From NCBI GenBank assembly GCA_030407315.1, contig JALQPE010002231.1:1-64000 (forward strand): DNA of 64,000 bases, given 5' to 3'. Positions 22,536-32,549 of this stretch are shown one piece after another. The first letter of the stretch is position 1. Each line of letters opens with the position of its first letter. The translations under genes and the position numbers were made by a program. The notes under the pieces are model-generated. The model did not search any database and was not told the DNA's origin. It saw only the letters and a program-made list of their open reading frames with translations. The stretch is from Asparagopsis taxiformis. Taxonomy: Eukaryota > Rhodophyta > Florideophyceae > Bonnemaisoniales > Bonnemaisoniaceae.

Positions 22536-22975
22536 TATCGATGAATTTGCTGTAATGAAACGTTTTCTTACAGCAAAGTCATCGTTACGATGACTTTGCT
22601 GTAAGAAAAGAAAACATTACAGCAGCCATGATTTCTTTACCGGGTAAAAAAATTGTGGCCGCTGTAATGAAACGTTTTCTTACAGCAAAGTCATCGTAAC
22701 GATGACTTTGCTGTAAGAAAGCAAATCATTACAGCGGCCACAATTTTTTTACCCGGTAAAATTTCTTGCTGATTTTTTACCCGGTAAAAAATTCTTCGGC
22801 CACTGCAAGGAAACGGTTCCTTACAGCAAAGTCATCGTTACGATGACTTTGCTGTAAGAAAGCAAATCATTACAGCTGCCACGATTTTTTTACCCGGTAA
22901 AACATTCTTGGCCACTGTAATGGAAACGTTTTCTTACAGCAAAGTCATCGTAACGATGACTTTGCTGTAAGCATA
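22536..22975. repeat. Nested palindrome cluster D (four 33-bp palindromes)
   Basis: Cores lie at 22570-22602, 22682-22714, 22823-22855 and 22936-22968, spaced 112, 141 and 113 bp. Single TTTACC-S-GGTAAA palindromes sit in the first and third intervals and a pair sits in the longer middle interval. The cluster lies between the ParB-dioxygenase gene and the 3' end of the CACTA/KDZ-like transposase gene. Confidence 0.9.
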
Positions 22976-23091
22976 CCTCCCTCCATCCTCTCAGATCCTC
23001 TCCCCACTACTTTGCACCAATCCACCACCGCCCTAGAGTGTACAATTCATATGTGATGCATCTGGTTATTCATTTTATTCTTCCCTAAAAA

Positions 23092-26000
23092 TCATGCAGC
23101 CCTCGGTGGAAATCCGTCTCGCCTACATAGTGCATATATCTCTCCACCCTCCAGCAGTCCGGGTCCGTGCCTTACCTCCCTCATGTTCTCATCATATTCG
23201 CATACACTCCCATTGCAATAGTGCATACCAAACACCTCAGTGACTCCCTCACTCATCTCCACAATTACTGTTCGTCGCCTCTCTTCGACCTTGAACACTC
23301 CTTCATCAGTTTTTTGCAAACCCAGGCAAACTCCATAAGCTGTACCTTGCTCATCTCTCGCACTCTCGTTCCTCAGGATAAAGAACGCTAGAACAATAAA
23401 AAACCGCGGTTCATAATTAATTCTTCCCCGCATTATCTCTGATGTGAGACGAGACGCCGGGTACAGAATCGCTTGTGAAGTTGCACCATCCTCACATTTC
23501 ATCTGTTCAGGGCAAACAGCATGGATGATAGCTCCTGATTCTAGAGAGCCAGACCTCTGCACTGTTTTCCTTCCCCACTCTGTCGTAGTGCTTCTAGAAA
23601 CTCTTCTCACCCATTCGGCATACTTTCCACACCCGCTTGTTCCGCTTCCGTACCTTTCGGTAAAGAACCGTTTGAAAACACCTACAGCACCCTCTGCCAT
23701 ATCACATTTTCCATTCATGTACTCCTTGACCTCGTCAATAGATATACCTCCATGCCCTCTCCACGTCACAATTTCACCATCCGCCGACAATATCTTTCCT
23801 CGACGCTGGGAGAGAAGCTGGAGAACCGGTTCCTGGAAGCAGTTTTTCACTACCTCGTCTTCCACATCTATTTCTCTCCCTAGCTCCTGTGAAAGAACGT
23901 TGACCATTTGAGAGCATTCGGACGAGGACCAATGTTGTGGCTCCATGCCGATTTCGCGCAAAACAATGGCCACTCTCGTCTGCCAGTCATCCGCAAGAAC
24001 TAATTCCAGCGCTGAAAGCTGTTCGCTTTGGTGATTGGACATTCTCACACCTTTCTTCAGCGGCTGATGCATCCGTTCGAATATAAGCTCCTGCACGTGC
24101 TTCACAGAGCCGTAGGCAGGAAGCGTATGAACACAAAACTCGACAAGACGATGAACATTAGGCTTGTCCAAATGTGCTCCTGCTCCCTTCACTTTCCGAC
24201 AATACTCATTCAACGTCTCCACGTAGTCTACAGTTCTTCCCAGAATGTATTCATTCCTGCCACCTTCTCCGTCAGCCGTCTCTACTTCATGGGGACCGTC
24301 TTTCCACCATACGGGCATGAAACTAATACACGAAACCAGCTTCTGAAACATCACTACTAGTTTGACGGCCCCATCAAATTTTTCACGATGACCTTCCCCT
24401 TTCCCATCCATCATTCGAGCTGCGTTTTCGAATGCCATAGGTGCTATCAGAAGCACACTGAATATGTCACTCATGTTCATGGAAAGCAGATTGTTGGTTC
24501 CAAATAAACGGTTCTGCCTTCCCATCCTGAACTTCTTCAGAGCGCCCAGAATTTGCAATTCAGCTACCTCTCGAATTCGTGGGCTGGCAGCTGAAATACA
24601 AGCGTTCAGTACATCTTGTGCCAGTCCAGACAATAGATGGTCAGGTGCTATCACTGCGGAACGGTACGGGTCAAAAATTGCTGGGACAACTGAAACTCCG
24701 TTTTCCGTCTTCGGTACTTCTTCCTGCACTGCTTCCAAGGAAGTGCTCAGGACATGAAATGGTAAATCTTCCCCTTCTTCTGCAGCCAGTCCGAGAGTGC
24801 GAAGCTGGGTTTCTGTGGCATCCTTACGTGTCGATGCATTCCGATACTTGCTCCTGGCATGCGTCGATGTTTGCCCGTTCACTACCGAAGTGTATGCATT
24901 CTTCGTGCCACCAGTACTGCTCAGGTCATATTTGCGGAAACTGCAGATGTGGCACGGAGAGTTTGATGTGTGTCCAAGAACATCCAGGGTATGTGAAACT
25001 GCAGGATAGTCTCCAATGCTCCCCACTGGGTCTAGAAATACCACAATATCTTCTCCCTCTGCATTTTTCGTTGGGAAACCCTCTGTGCTTCCTCGCACTA
25101 TATCTTGAACGATATATCGCAATACACAATTTGTGGACACTCCCGGAGGTGGCAAACCAATCACTCGAACCGCTTGGTAGCTTCCCCTTTTCCGAGGCGG
25201 TAGATTGAGAGGTAACATATAGCATCCACCAAAACTTCCCTTCCTGCTTGTGAATGGTTCAAAGTCATCCGTGTAAAGGAGAAATCGGTAAACAAAGTAG
25301 TTTCGACCATCCTCCAGCTTTCCCCAACATGGTGCATCTTCTCGCGGAGACGCTGGGTGCCATTGCGACCTGTGGTCTCCGAAACCATCCGAGAACACCC
25401 CTGAAACACGAATTTCTTCATAGTTGGGGCTTCCTAGTCTATCGGGCGGGTTTCTGGCTTCAGCAAAGCTCGCGCCCGGTGAAAAGCAAAGTAACATGGT
25501 GGATGCTTCTCCGACCTGCTCTTTCAAATACCTGTTCACCAATACGACGTGTGGAACAATATCACCCTCTTCCATTCCAATTGGTAATAGAACGGTTATC
25601 ACGTCCCCAGCTCGTGTTCCTTTTCCCTTGGCTCCTGCTCCGATTACACATTGCGATATCGCTCGCAGAGCATGCTGCCTCTCCCATTCCAATAGATGTG
25701 ACATTCGCGGCTGCAGATATTTTTCGACATGCACATCATGCTCACCGTCGTGTCGAGCCTCATAGGTAACTATGGTCCTAGCATGAAGTTCCCACAACGA
25801 CGTAACCGCCACTCTTCTCCTCTTCGGTTTCCCACCATCTCTGTCATTCTTCCTGAACCCTTTTGCTCTTTCGATGACGGCAACCTGACGAGCTCCTGGA
25901 TGACATCGGATTCGAATTGCTGTTCCATCAGGTACATAAATGTGCTTCAAACCCTTTTTCCCATCGCTGTCAATGGGAACAACTGCTGTGCGAACGAATG

Positions 26001-26895
26001 GGTCGCTCAAAACACCCCTCCTGCACTTTGCAATGAACGAATCTTCAATGCTGCACTCTGCGGTTGATTTTTCTCCTTCCGAGCTTCGATTGTTCGCATC
26101 ACTGCGGAATGCTTTAAAGATTGGTCGAGTCTGGACATCTTTCAGAGCCCATGTGCTTGGGAGTACAATACGAACTTTCGCCATTCCTCCACAATTGTCT
26201 CTGTCATCTGTTGTTCCACGGGTTCCTACTGCACCTCGATGCTGTGCAGCTCTTGCTCCGCTCTTTCGAAGGTCTATCGGAAACTCGATGTCACAGCTCT
26301 TTGCATAGCAGTGTTTCCTCAAGAATGGTAGTATCTTCTGTCGCATCACAGAGTCCGACGGGACGTGCTCACTTGGATCTCTGCGGAAATTCATTCCGAA
26401 CAGGGTACCTTCATAGTGGGCTCTTGTCATTCTTTGAGTTCCACTCAGCTGAAGAGCCCCATACATCGCAGGCCATTGTAGTAATGCCTTGAAATCACCA
26501 CATGCTTCATCCCCAGCATTTCGGTCTATCGGGCCTCCAGTTGAAATGGAATCAGAACCTCGTCCGGTTGCTTCTTCCGATTCCATTAGCGTGCTCGATG
26601 CTACGTAGATGTCACTTCCAGCTTCATCGTTGTTGCTGTACACATCAATACAACCTTCTATTGTGTCACCCATAGGGATTGGGGACTCCAATAGGTCATC
26701 TGTGGTACACTCACGTCGTAGCTCATTACCTCTCGGGATTTCTTTGTTCATGCAGGCTGCATCACTGCTGCGGATTTCTCCCTGCAGTTTCCCAGGAAGC
26801 TGTTTACTGGGACTGGCCACATTGAGTGAATCGAATCTCGCCTTTGTCCTACGACTTGTGGTTTTCTTTCGAATAGGAGTCCGTCTCGGAGCCAT
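23092..26895 (-). CDS. CACTA/KDZ-like transposase
   Basis: The product has 1267 residues from ATG 26895. The N-terminus is basic (MAPRRTPIRKKTTSRRTK). The core has the order of motifs seen in large CACTA, Plavaka and KDZ transposases: LLYTDDFEPF (about 541), a GGCYMLPLNLPP segment, then SIGDYPAV (G628-D629) followed closely by GHTSNSPCHIC with its paired cysteines. A later conserved block (RLVEFCVHTLPAYG...MHQPLKKG) fits the C-terminal part of the catalytic domain. A short C-terminal beta-rich module follows (NYEPRFFIVLAFF onward). It would cut and join transposon ends in the nucleus. Its 3' end is 117 bp from palindrome cluster D, and the ParB-dioxygenase gene lies next on the same strand, which suggests one composite element. 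Family assignment below the superfamily level is uncertain. Confidence 0.75.
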   Translation of the reverse strand: MAPRRTPIRKKTTSRRTKARFDSLNVASPSKQLPGKLQGEIRSSDAACMNKEIPRGNELRRECTTDDLLESPIPMGDTIEGCIDVYSNNDEAGSDIYVASSTLMESEEATGRGSDSISTGGPIDRNAGDEACGDFKALLQWPAMYGALQLSGTQRMTRAHYEGTLFGMNFRRDPSEHVPSDSVMRQKILPFLRKHCYAKSCDIEFPIDLRKSGARAAQHRGAVGTRGTTDDRDNCGGMAKVRIVLPSTWALKDVQTRPIFKAFRSDANNRSSEGEKSTAECSIEDSFIAKCRRGVLSDPFVRTAVVPIDSDGKKGLKHIYVPDGTAIRIRCHPGARQVAVIERAKGFRKNDRDGGKPKRRRVAVTSLWELHARTIVTYEARHDGEHDVHVEKYLQPRMSHLLEWERQHALRAISQCVIGAGAKGKGTRAGDVITVLLPIGMEEGDIVPHVVLVNRYLKEQVGEASTMLLCFSPGASFAEARNPPDRLGSPNYEEIRVSGVFSDGFGDHRSQWHPASPREDAPCWGKLEDGRNYFVYRFLLYTDDFEPFTSRKGSFGGCYMLPLNLPPRKRGSYQAVRVIGLPPPGVSTNCVLRYIVQDIVRGSTEGFPTKNAEGEDIVVFLDPVGSIGDYPAVSHTLDVLGHTSNSPCHICSFRKYDLSSTGGTKNAYTSVVNGQTSTHARSKYRNASTRKDATETQLRTLGLAAEEGEDLPFHVLSTSLEAVQEEVPKTENGVSVVPAIFDPYRSAVIAPDHLLSGLAQDVLNACISAASPRIREVAELQILGALKKFRMGRQNRLFGTNNLLSMNMSDIFSVLLIAPMAFENAARMMDGKGEGHREKFDGAVKLVVMFQKLVSCISFMPVWWKDGPHEVETADGEGGRNEYILGRTVDYVETLNEYCRKVKGAGAHLDKPNVHRLVEFCVHTLPAYGSVKHVQELIFERMHQPLKKGVRMSNHQSEQLSALELVLADDWQTRVAIVLREIGMEPQHWSSSECSQMVNVLSQELGREIDVEDEVVKNCFQEPVLQLLSQRRGKILSADGEIVTWRGHGGISIDEVKEYMNGKCDMAEGAVGVFKRFFTERYGSGTSGCGKYAEWVRRVSRSTTTEWGRKTVQRSGSLESGAIIHAVCPEQMKCEDGATSQAILYPASRLTSEIMRGRINYEPRFFIVLAFFILRNESARDEQGTAYGVCLGLQKTDEGVFKVEERRRTVIVEMSEGVTEVFGMHYCNGSVCEYDENMREVRHGPGLLEGGEIYALCRRDGFPPRAA

Positions 26896-28698
26896 CTTGA
26901 TGTTTTTGTTCTTTTCTTCTTCGCTCAGTTTTGTTGCATAGAATACAACTCTAAACTTCTATGACATGACTACTATCTCAATACAGTACTACTACTTTTA
27001 ACCGTTACGAAACCTTTCCAGGCTTTCATTCGATCCAATGAACTGGTTCACCACAATGCTTTGCCCTATGCTCATTGCTTTATGCACATTGATTGCTATT
27101 TCATCCGGACTCAACATCGTTTTGCTATCTTGTATCGCATCCCCTAACCACAAACCCAGCCAAGATGTATCCATTTCCGGAAAACGGCCGTTTATTTCGC
27201 AGTGATGCTCTAGGCACTAATACTGAATCTGATTTTCTCATACACGTACTTCCTACTCGTATACTCTACCATTTTCGGCCCTATTTACAAGTTGAAAGCA
27301 CAATCTCTCGTTGAATCGTACTCGGTGTGATATCTTAAATTAGCATAAATTTATATATTGCAATGCAGATTCACTGCTCGCTTGCAACATGAAAATTATA
27401 AAATTTCTCCCACACTGCTGTTTCCTAGCCGCCCACATCCACGTGGCCCGCTTTGACTGCCTGCCAAGTGTGCTCAGAGCATGCAATGACGTCATCGATA
27501 TATACCGTCCAAATCATCACTGGAAGCGCGGACTCCTCGTCCAGGAAAGTGCGCCATTTTTCCTACTCCTCGCCTCCCCCTTTCCAGTAGGCCCGATATG
27601 CTAGTGTTTTTCCTATATTTCTGTAGTGATGACGTCATTATAGACTAGAGAAGGCGGTAGAAGATACAATAATTTTGCGCCTGTTCTGCCAGGTCATGTG
27701 CTTCAAAGCGTAATTCGCACCCTAGGTATCGTTTTTCTGGGCCTCCCATCGCACCGCTCCGTTTCAAATTCATCCCTCTATTGTTAGAGTACACGTCATT
27801 TCCGCCCGCAGAGTGCTACTTAAACAACAGATTCTGGAGATCCCTGTTTCCATCTTCATATCCGTCGGAAGCAAAGCAACAACCCTGGCCGTGGAAGCCG
27901 TATAGATCATCTAAACTGCTTCCAAAGCGTAAGTTTTAGATCATCAATACGGCTCCCAAGGCCAAAGTTGTTGCTTTGTCTCCGACGGATATGAACCATG
28001 ATGGTACGTTTCCACAACTCACGCCACTAACCCAGTTTTCTATTCGTTTTCTCTTTCTCAGGTTTCCAGTCGGTGAGTGTTCCACTTCTACTTTCATTTA
28101 TCTTTCTCTCTTACCACTTCTCCACTAATTTTCTTTTCTGCCTGTGAGTACATATCTCAATTTGGGATGCAATGGTATTTGTTAAGGTACGTTAGTCTCC
28201 TAATCACCATCAATTTCCCTCTCCAATTCAACGTCACTAACTTGTTTCCTTTCTCTACATCATTTTTTCTTCTTCTCTTCATTTCCTAGCTTATTCATGC
28301 AGCTCAATCAGTTGATAGATTTCTAGACTTTTCTAGTAGTTTTAGTTTTACTCGTCGGAATAGTGTTAGTTGTAGTAGCATTTTTAACATAGGGATTGTT
28401 TATTCTCAATGTAGCCTGCGCAAATAAACAAATCCAGAGTGAAGCTTCCCATATCGCACCCTCTTAGATTGCTACCTATCCTACCGCGTATACCTCTCGC
28501 TAGCTCATAGTCACTACGAAATAAAAATTCCTAGCCGTACTATTCTGTCCATTCCCATATGAATACCGTCCATGCCCCATCCTCATAGCGCTAGAACTGC
28601 CTTCCTCTACCCCAGAAAGATGCCCACGACAGCGTGACGCTCCATCTCATCCACCACTCCCAGACACCGAATTTTACTATATCAGGACACTACTTTTA
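26896..28698. other. 1.8-kb non-coding interval
   Basis: No gene is supported. The part next to 26895 probably includes the transposase promoter. The one structured segment is the hairpin at 27857-27993. The remainder is pyrimidine-rich on the plus strand without repeats that I can see. Confidence 0.55.
27857..27993. ncRNA. Long imperfect hairpin, candidate small-RNA precursor or foldback element
   Basis: Two arms of about 60 nt are nearly complementary. The left arm starts CATATCCGTCGG and the right arm ends CCGACGGATATG. About 55 of 62 positions pair, with mismatches scattered, and the loop is roughly 15 nt. This shape fits a microRNA or siRNA precursor, but a small foldback transposon would look the same. 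Transcription is not shown. Confidence 0.5.
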
Positions 28699-29216
28699 CT
28701 GTCTCCAGGTGCTGCCCAGGGCAGCACGAAATACTGTCTCCAGGTGCTGCCCAGGGCAGCACGAAATACTGTCTCCAGGTGCTGCCCAGGGCAGCACGAA
28801 ATACTGTCTCCAGGTGCTGCCCAGGGCAGCACGAAATACTGTCTACAGGTGCTGCCCAGGGCAGCACAAAGTACTGTCTACAGGTGCTGCCCAGGGCAGC
28901 ACGAAATACTGTCTACAGGTGCTGCCCAGGGCAGCACAAAGTACTGTCTACAGGTGCTGCCCAGGGCAGCACAAAGTACTGTCTACAGGTGCTGCCCAGG
29001 GCAGCACAAAGTACTGTCTACAGGTACTGCCCAGGACAGTGAAAATCACTGTCTCCAGGTACTGCCCAGGACAGTGAAAATCACTGTCTCCAGGTACTGC
29101 CCAGGACAGTGAAAATCACTGTCTCCAGGTACTGCCCAGGACAGTGAAAATCACTGTCTCCAGGTACTGCCCAGGACAGTGAAAATCACTGTCTCCAGGT
29201 ACTGCCCAGGACAGTG
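28699..29216. repeat. 35-bp minisatellite, about 15 units, each with an internal palindrome
   Basis: Units start every 35 bp from 28699 to 29189. The first nine contain GTGCTGCCC-A-GGGCAGCAC, a perfect 19-bp odd palindrome. The later units switch to GGTACTGCCCAGGACAGTG with an AAAATCACTGTCTCC tail. Because 35 is not a multiple of 3, the array is open in all three plus frames; the long frames there are artefacts of the repeat. Confidence 0.95.
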
Positions 29217-29548
29217 CACCGTGTTGGTTCCATCTATTGTCCCAGGCAGCGTATTTCACTATCCGGCCATGTTGCCTTGGCCAATACAAAACACTATCCG
29301 CCAACACTGCCCAGTACAGTAAATTACATCATATCCAACTATTGAATAAATCATTAATTTTTACTGTCTCCATTCACTGCCTCAGACAGTACTGTGAGAC
29401 AGTGTTTTTTACTGTCTGCAGACAGTGTTCCGTACTGTCTGCCAGACAGTGCAAATCACTGTCTCCAAGTGTGGCATTAATTTTCATTTGCCGCATAGTG
29501 ATTTTTACTGTCTCAGACAGTAAAAATCACTGTCTCGCAGTACTGTCT
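29217..29548. repeat. Degenerate ACTGTCT/AGACAGT palindrome field
   Basis: Irregularly spaced copies of ACTGTCT in both orientations continue from the minisatellite. Perfect palindromes lie at 29411-29426 (ACTGTCTGCAGACAGT), 29433-29449 and 29502-29526 (25 bp, T5-ACTGTCT-C-AGACAGT-A5). Confidence 0.85.
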
Positions 29549-29560
29549 GAGGCCCCCTTT

Positions 29561-30361
29561 TCAACACCGTAGTGGGTGCTTCGTGCCTCCACTGGAGGCT
29601 CTAGCAGAGCGAGCAGGGTGCTTCGTGCCTCCACTGGAGGCTCTGGCAGAGCGAGCAGGGCGCTTCGTGCCTCCCGAAACCGGGACAGAGCGTGCTGGAT
29701 GCTTCGTACCCCCCGAACCAGTGATTTCGCCTGCCGGACCGGTACTGGGCATCCGTCCCGAGCTGGCCTGGTTCGTCGCTGCGTTGAAGTTTGACGCTGC
29801 AGCAGGGGTACGAATGTCGCTAGGGCCATCCTCCGCAGCGGGGCGCATCATCCGAGTATCCCAAGGGTAAAACGCCGCGGCGTATGCTCCACCCATCGTC
29901 TCCGGCGGTCCCTCGGCGCCATCAAACATGTACGGGAACGGGAGGTCCTTGAACTTGTCCTTAGTCGCAATGTTGCGCACGACGATATAGTCCGCCTCGT
30001 CGGTTTCCGGCAGCTTGTGGTTGTGCAGCGTGCGCGGAAGGCCAACATCGCCACCAGCAGTGCTCACCGAAGCCGTCCCAATATGCACAGCCGCACCGTC
30101 CACGTCCGCAAACAAGTCGACATCGACGCCGCGCTTGAGTCCGCGCGACTCCGCTGACGCGCTCACTTGATCGCCGCAAACCGTTGAAAACAAACTGCTG
30201 AAATGCGTATCCGCCAGGGTTGTTGAGTTGGAAAGGAAAAGAGATGGTTGACGTTGACGTATTCGAGTGATGTGGATGGTAAGTTTCACGTTGAAGAATG
30301 GTCGTGAACGCCAATCGCTGGAAATAATAACACAATACAACCGAAATTTTGTTAGGTACAC
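29561..30361 (-). CDS. Hypothetical protein sharing the C-terminal domain of the second ParB-methyltransferase
   Basis: This open frame of 266 codons has no ATG near its upstream end, so it may be a 3' exon or a gene remnant. Its middle (from VDVDLFADVDG to FYPWDTRMMR) aligns by eye with the last 90 residues of the methyltransferase at 43359-46229. Shared positions include an LHN/IHN motif, L-x-E, PYpxG, E-x-PP, a Gly, F-x-WD and a final MR. The pattern resembles the small beta-rich accessory domain of plant CACTA-type transposons (DUF8039-like); that link is weak. The C-terminus is a Ser/Gly-rich tandem repeat of SGGTKHPARSARAS. It is probably a relic of another modification-carrying element. 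Confidence 0.45.
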   Translation of the reverse strand: MYLTKFRLYCVIISSDWRSRPFFNVKLTIHITRIRQRQPSLFLSNSTTLADTHFSSLFSTVCGDQVSASAESRGLKRGVDVDLFADVDGAAVHIGTASVSTAGGDVGLPRTLHNHKLPETDEADYIVVRNIATKDKFKDLPFPYMFDGAEGPPETMGGAYAAAFYPWDTRMMRPAAEDGPSDIRTPAAASNFNAATNQASSGRMPSTGPAGEITGSGGTKHPARSVPVSGGTKRPARSARASSGGTKHPARSARASSGGTKHPLRC

Positions 30362-30560
30362 ACCTATCGTGACCGCTGGAATGCAAGACAGGCAATCGAG
30401 ATGTGAGTGTCCGTTCGGAACGGGCCCGAGTCGGGCTCTCGAAACCTGACGAGGTGGCGTGAAGCAGGCAGTGTCCTTGATGTGTAATGTGTTAAAATTA
30501 CAGCTGTCAAGCTAGGCGGCTTTTGGGGCGGCTGCGAGCACCCCTTTATCCGGGGAACAC

Positions 30561-30739
30561 CCTGATTTGAGTTAAAATTTGGGCTATTCTCAAAAACATG
30601 CACATGTGAACATGTTTTTGAGATGGGGGTGTGCCGTACGGCACAATCGACCGCCCAAATCGTTGATTTTTGCAAGATTTTTTGTGCCCGAAATTTTAGA
30701 ATTTCTGGGCTGGCCAGCAGTGCATCTGAGCTGGACATC
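30561..30739 (+). repeat. Interspersed repeat, copy 1
   Basis: The unit of about 180 bp starts CTGATTTGAGTTAAAATTTGGG and ends near GAGCTGGACATCC. It contains CTCAAAAACATG...CATGTTTTTGAG inverted arms and the palindrome GTGCCGTACGGCAC. Copies 2 and 3 lie at 31062 and 32369 in the same orientation. Confidence 0.9.
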
Positions 30740-31061
30740 CACCGGACGTCCATTTCAGGTTGGTCGTGTGCTGCCTACATCCACGCATTGCAGCAACTAA
30801 GCAGGCGGGTTCACTACTAATACAAAGTGCACGGAATATGAGTAACGTGATGGGTGGGTAGTGTTTGTGTTGAGGGAGTAAGGCGGGACCATGATGAAAC
30901 ACGGAAGAAGATGTCACCCTAGCATAACTTGGGCTTAAAGCCTGGAATCGAACCTTCGTAAGACGCGATTTTGGCTTACAGTTGGTGCTTACAGAAGCCA
31001 GGGATGACCCCACTCGGGGCGGCGGCTCCGGTGCCTGGGGCCGTTGTGGCCAAATTAGACA

Positions 31062-31231
31062 CCTTGATTTGAGTTAAAATTTGGGCTATTCTCAAAAACA
31101 TGCACATGTGAACATGTTTTTGAGATGGGGGTGTGCCGTACGGCACAATCGACCCGCCCAAATCGTTGATTTTTTACAATTTTTTTCTGCCCGAAATTCT
31201 ACAATTTCCGGGCTGGCCAGTAATGCATTAG
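31062..31231 (+). repeat. Interspersed repeat, copy 2
   Basis: This is the same unit as 30561-30739. It carries one extra C in CGACCCGCCC and diverges after GGCCAG. The shared internal palindromes are intact. Confidence 0.9.
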
Positions 31232-31766
31232 CTATCTGCTCTAAACCGATTCTAACAAGCAGAAAGAATCCTCTCCTTCATGACGATGCTCTCGAATTGA
31301 GTGCAATGCAACGGACTCCCTCCAGGAGAACGACAAAGCATCGTCTTTTGCAAGGCATTTCCGTACGAAAAATAATCGAAAAACATATTTGACTTTAACC
31401 TAACAGCTATCGCGAGCACCGTACTCAGCTATATTTCCTCTGTAATTTCCTTCCTCCAACCAATCAATAGCCGCTTGGTCACAGGCTTAAAAGCCTTCCA
31501 CTATCTGTCCTATCCATCGAAGACCCTCGGAGGGTTCGATCCAGGCCTTGATCACCCATGATGGGTGTGCAACCCGAGAAAATGAAAATGGAACATATTG
31601 CGACAGGGACGAGATATCATTCAATGAAAGAGAAGTTCTCTTTCGTTTACTTTTTTCTAACAAGATTCTAAACGTCTACAAACCCTATGTCGTCCGTCCG
31701 TTTTCATCCCGGAGAGATGTGGGTGTGAGGTAAGACGCAGTGGTGATGTTGTGTTGATTCCCACAG

Positions 31767-32100
31767 ACGGAGGTGGAGGAGGTGGCTACGGAGGAAGCCT
31801 GGAGAACTTCTCCGGTACTGACATCTCACATGTTGAACATGTGAGATGTCAGTACCCATGGATGAGAAGAAAAACATGTTGAGGTCCGGTTCGGATATTG
31901 TTGCCATTAACGGAGGCGGAGGAGGCGGCTACGGTGGAAGCCTGCAGAACATGTGACTCACATCTCGGAGATGTCAGTACCCATGGATGAGAAGAAAAGC
32001 ATGTTGAGGTGCGGTTCGGATATTCGATCCATTAACGGAGGTGGTGGAGGAGGCTATGGTGGAAGCCTGGAGAAGAATAGAATAGTCCTATACCCATGGA
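31767..32100 (+). repeat. Imperfect tandem repeat with GGTGGAGGAGGTGGCTA blocks and a 41-bp perfect palindrome
   Basis: Three direct units of about 130-140 bp each hold a glycine-codon-like block (ACGGAGG...GGCTACGG...GGAAGCCTG). The first two are followed by a GATGTCAGTACCCATGGATGAGAAGAAAA tail; the third keeps only part of it. The first unit contains a perfect odd palindrome at 31815-31855, with arms GTACTGACATCTCACATGTT. Frames through the repeat are broken by stops, so I treat it as non-coding or decayed. Confidence 0.75.
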
Positions 32101-32368
32101 TCACAAGAAACGTTGTTGGGCTCCTTTTCGAAGCCCATTCGTCTCTTGAATAAATTTAGCACCCAAATCATATACGATTGCCGAGTTGACACCCCGTATG
32201 TCTCGTTGGTAGAAATAGCAGGGGTTCCACCACTCAGCTGACGGGAAGTAGTTACTGATTATATGAGATATGGCTTAGCTCCCGCCAAAACCGATAGCTC
32301 TGGGCTCAGGTTCTCCAAATGTGGTTATACGAATGTGTTCTGACAATGCTAGAAGGCGAATATCTGCA

Positions 32369-32549
32369 TCCTGATTTGAATTAAAATTTGGGCTATTCTC
32401 AAAAACATGCACATGTGAACATGTTTTTGAGATGGGGGTGTGCCGTACGGCACAATCGACCGCCCAAATCGATGTTTTTTGCAATATTTTTTGTGCCCGA
32501 AATATTACAATTTCTGGGCTGGCCAGCAATGCATCTGAGCTGGACATCC
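32369..32549 (+). repeat. Interspersed repeat, copy 3
   Basis: This is the same unit as at 30561 and shares the terminal GCATCTGAGCTGGACATCC with copy 1. The region after it, to 32899, precedes the methyltransferase-SET gene. Confidence 0.9.

Noticed and set aside
12826..22975. CRISPR array, because of regularly spaced palindromic repeats
   Set aside because: Spacers between the repeats are themselves conserved and palindromic, the spacing is about 113 bp, and the context is eukaryotic transposon DNA with no cas genes.
28634..29112. Three overlapping frames of 87-147 codons rich in VLPRAA and CCPGQH
   Set aside because: They are produced by the 35-bp minisatellite, which is stop-free in all plus frames; the same peptide unit appears in each.
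30944..30954. Perfect pol III B-box (GGTTCGATTCC, minus strand) as a tRNA gene
   Set aside because: No cloverleaf can be drawn: the T stem does not pair beyond two bases and no acceptor or A box fits upstream. A tRNA-derived repeat is possible but unsupported.
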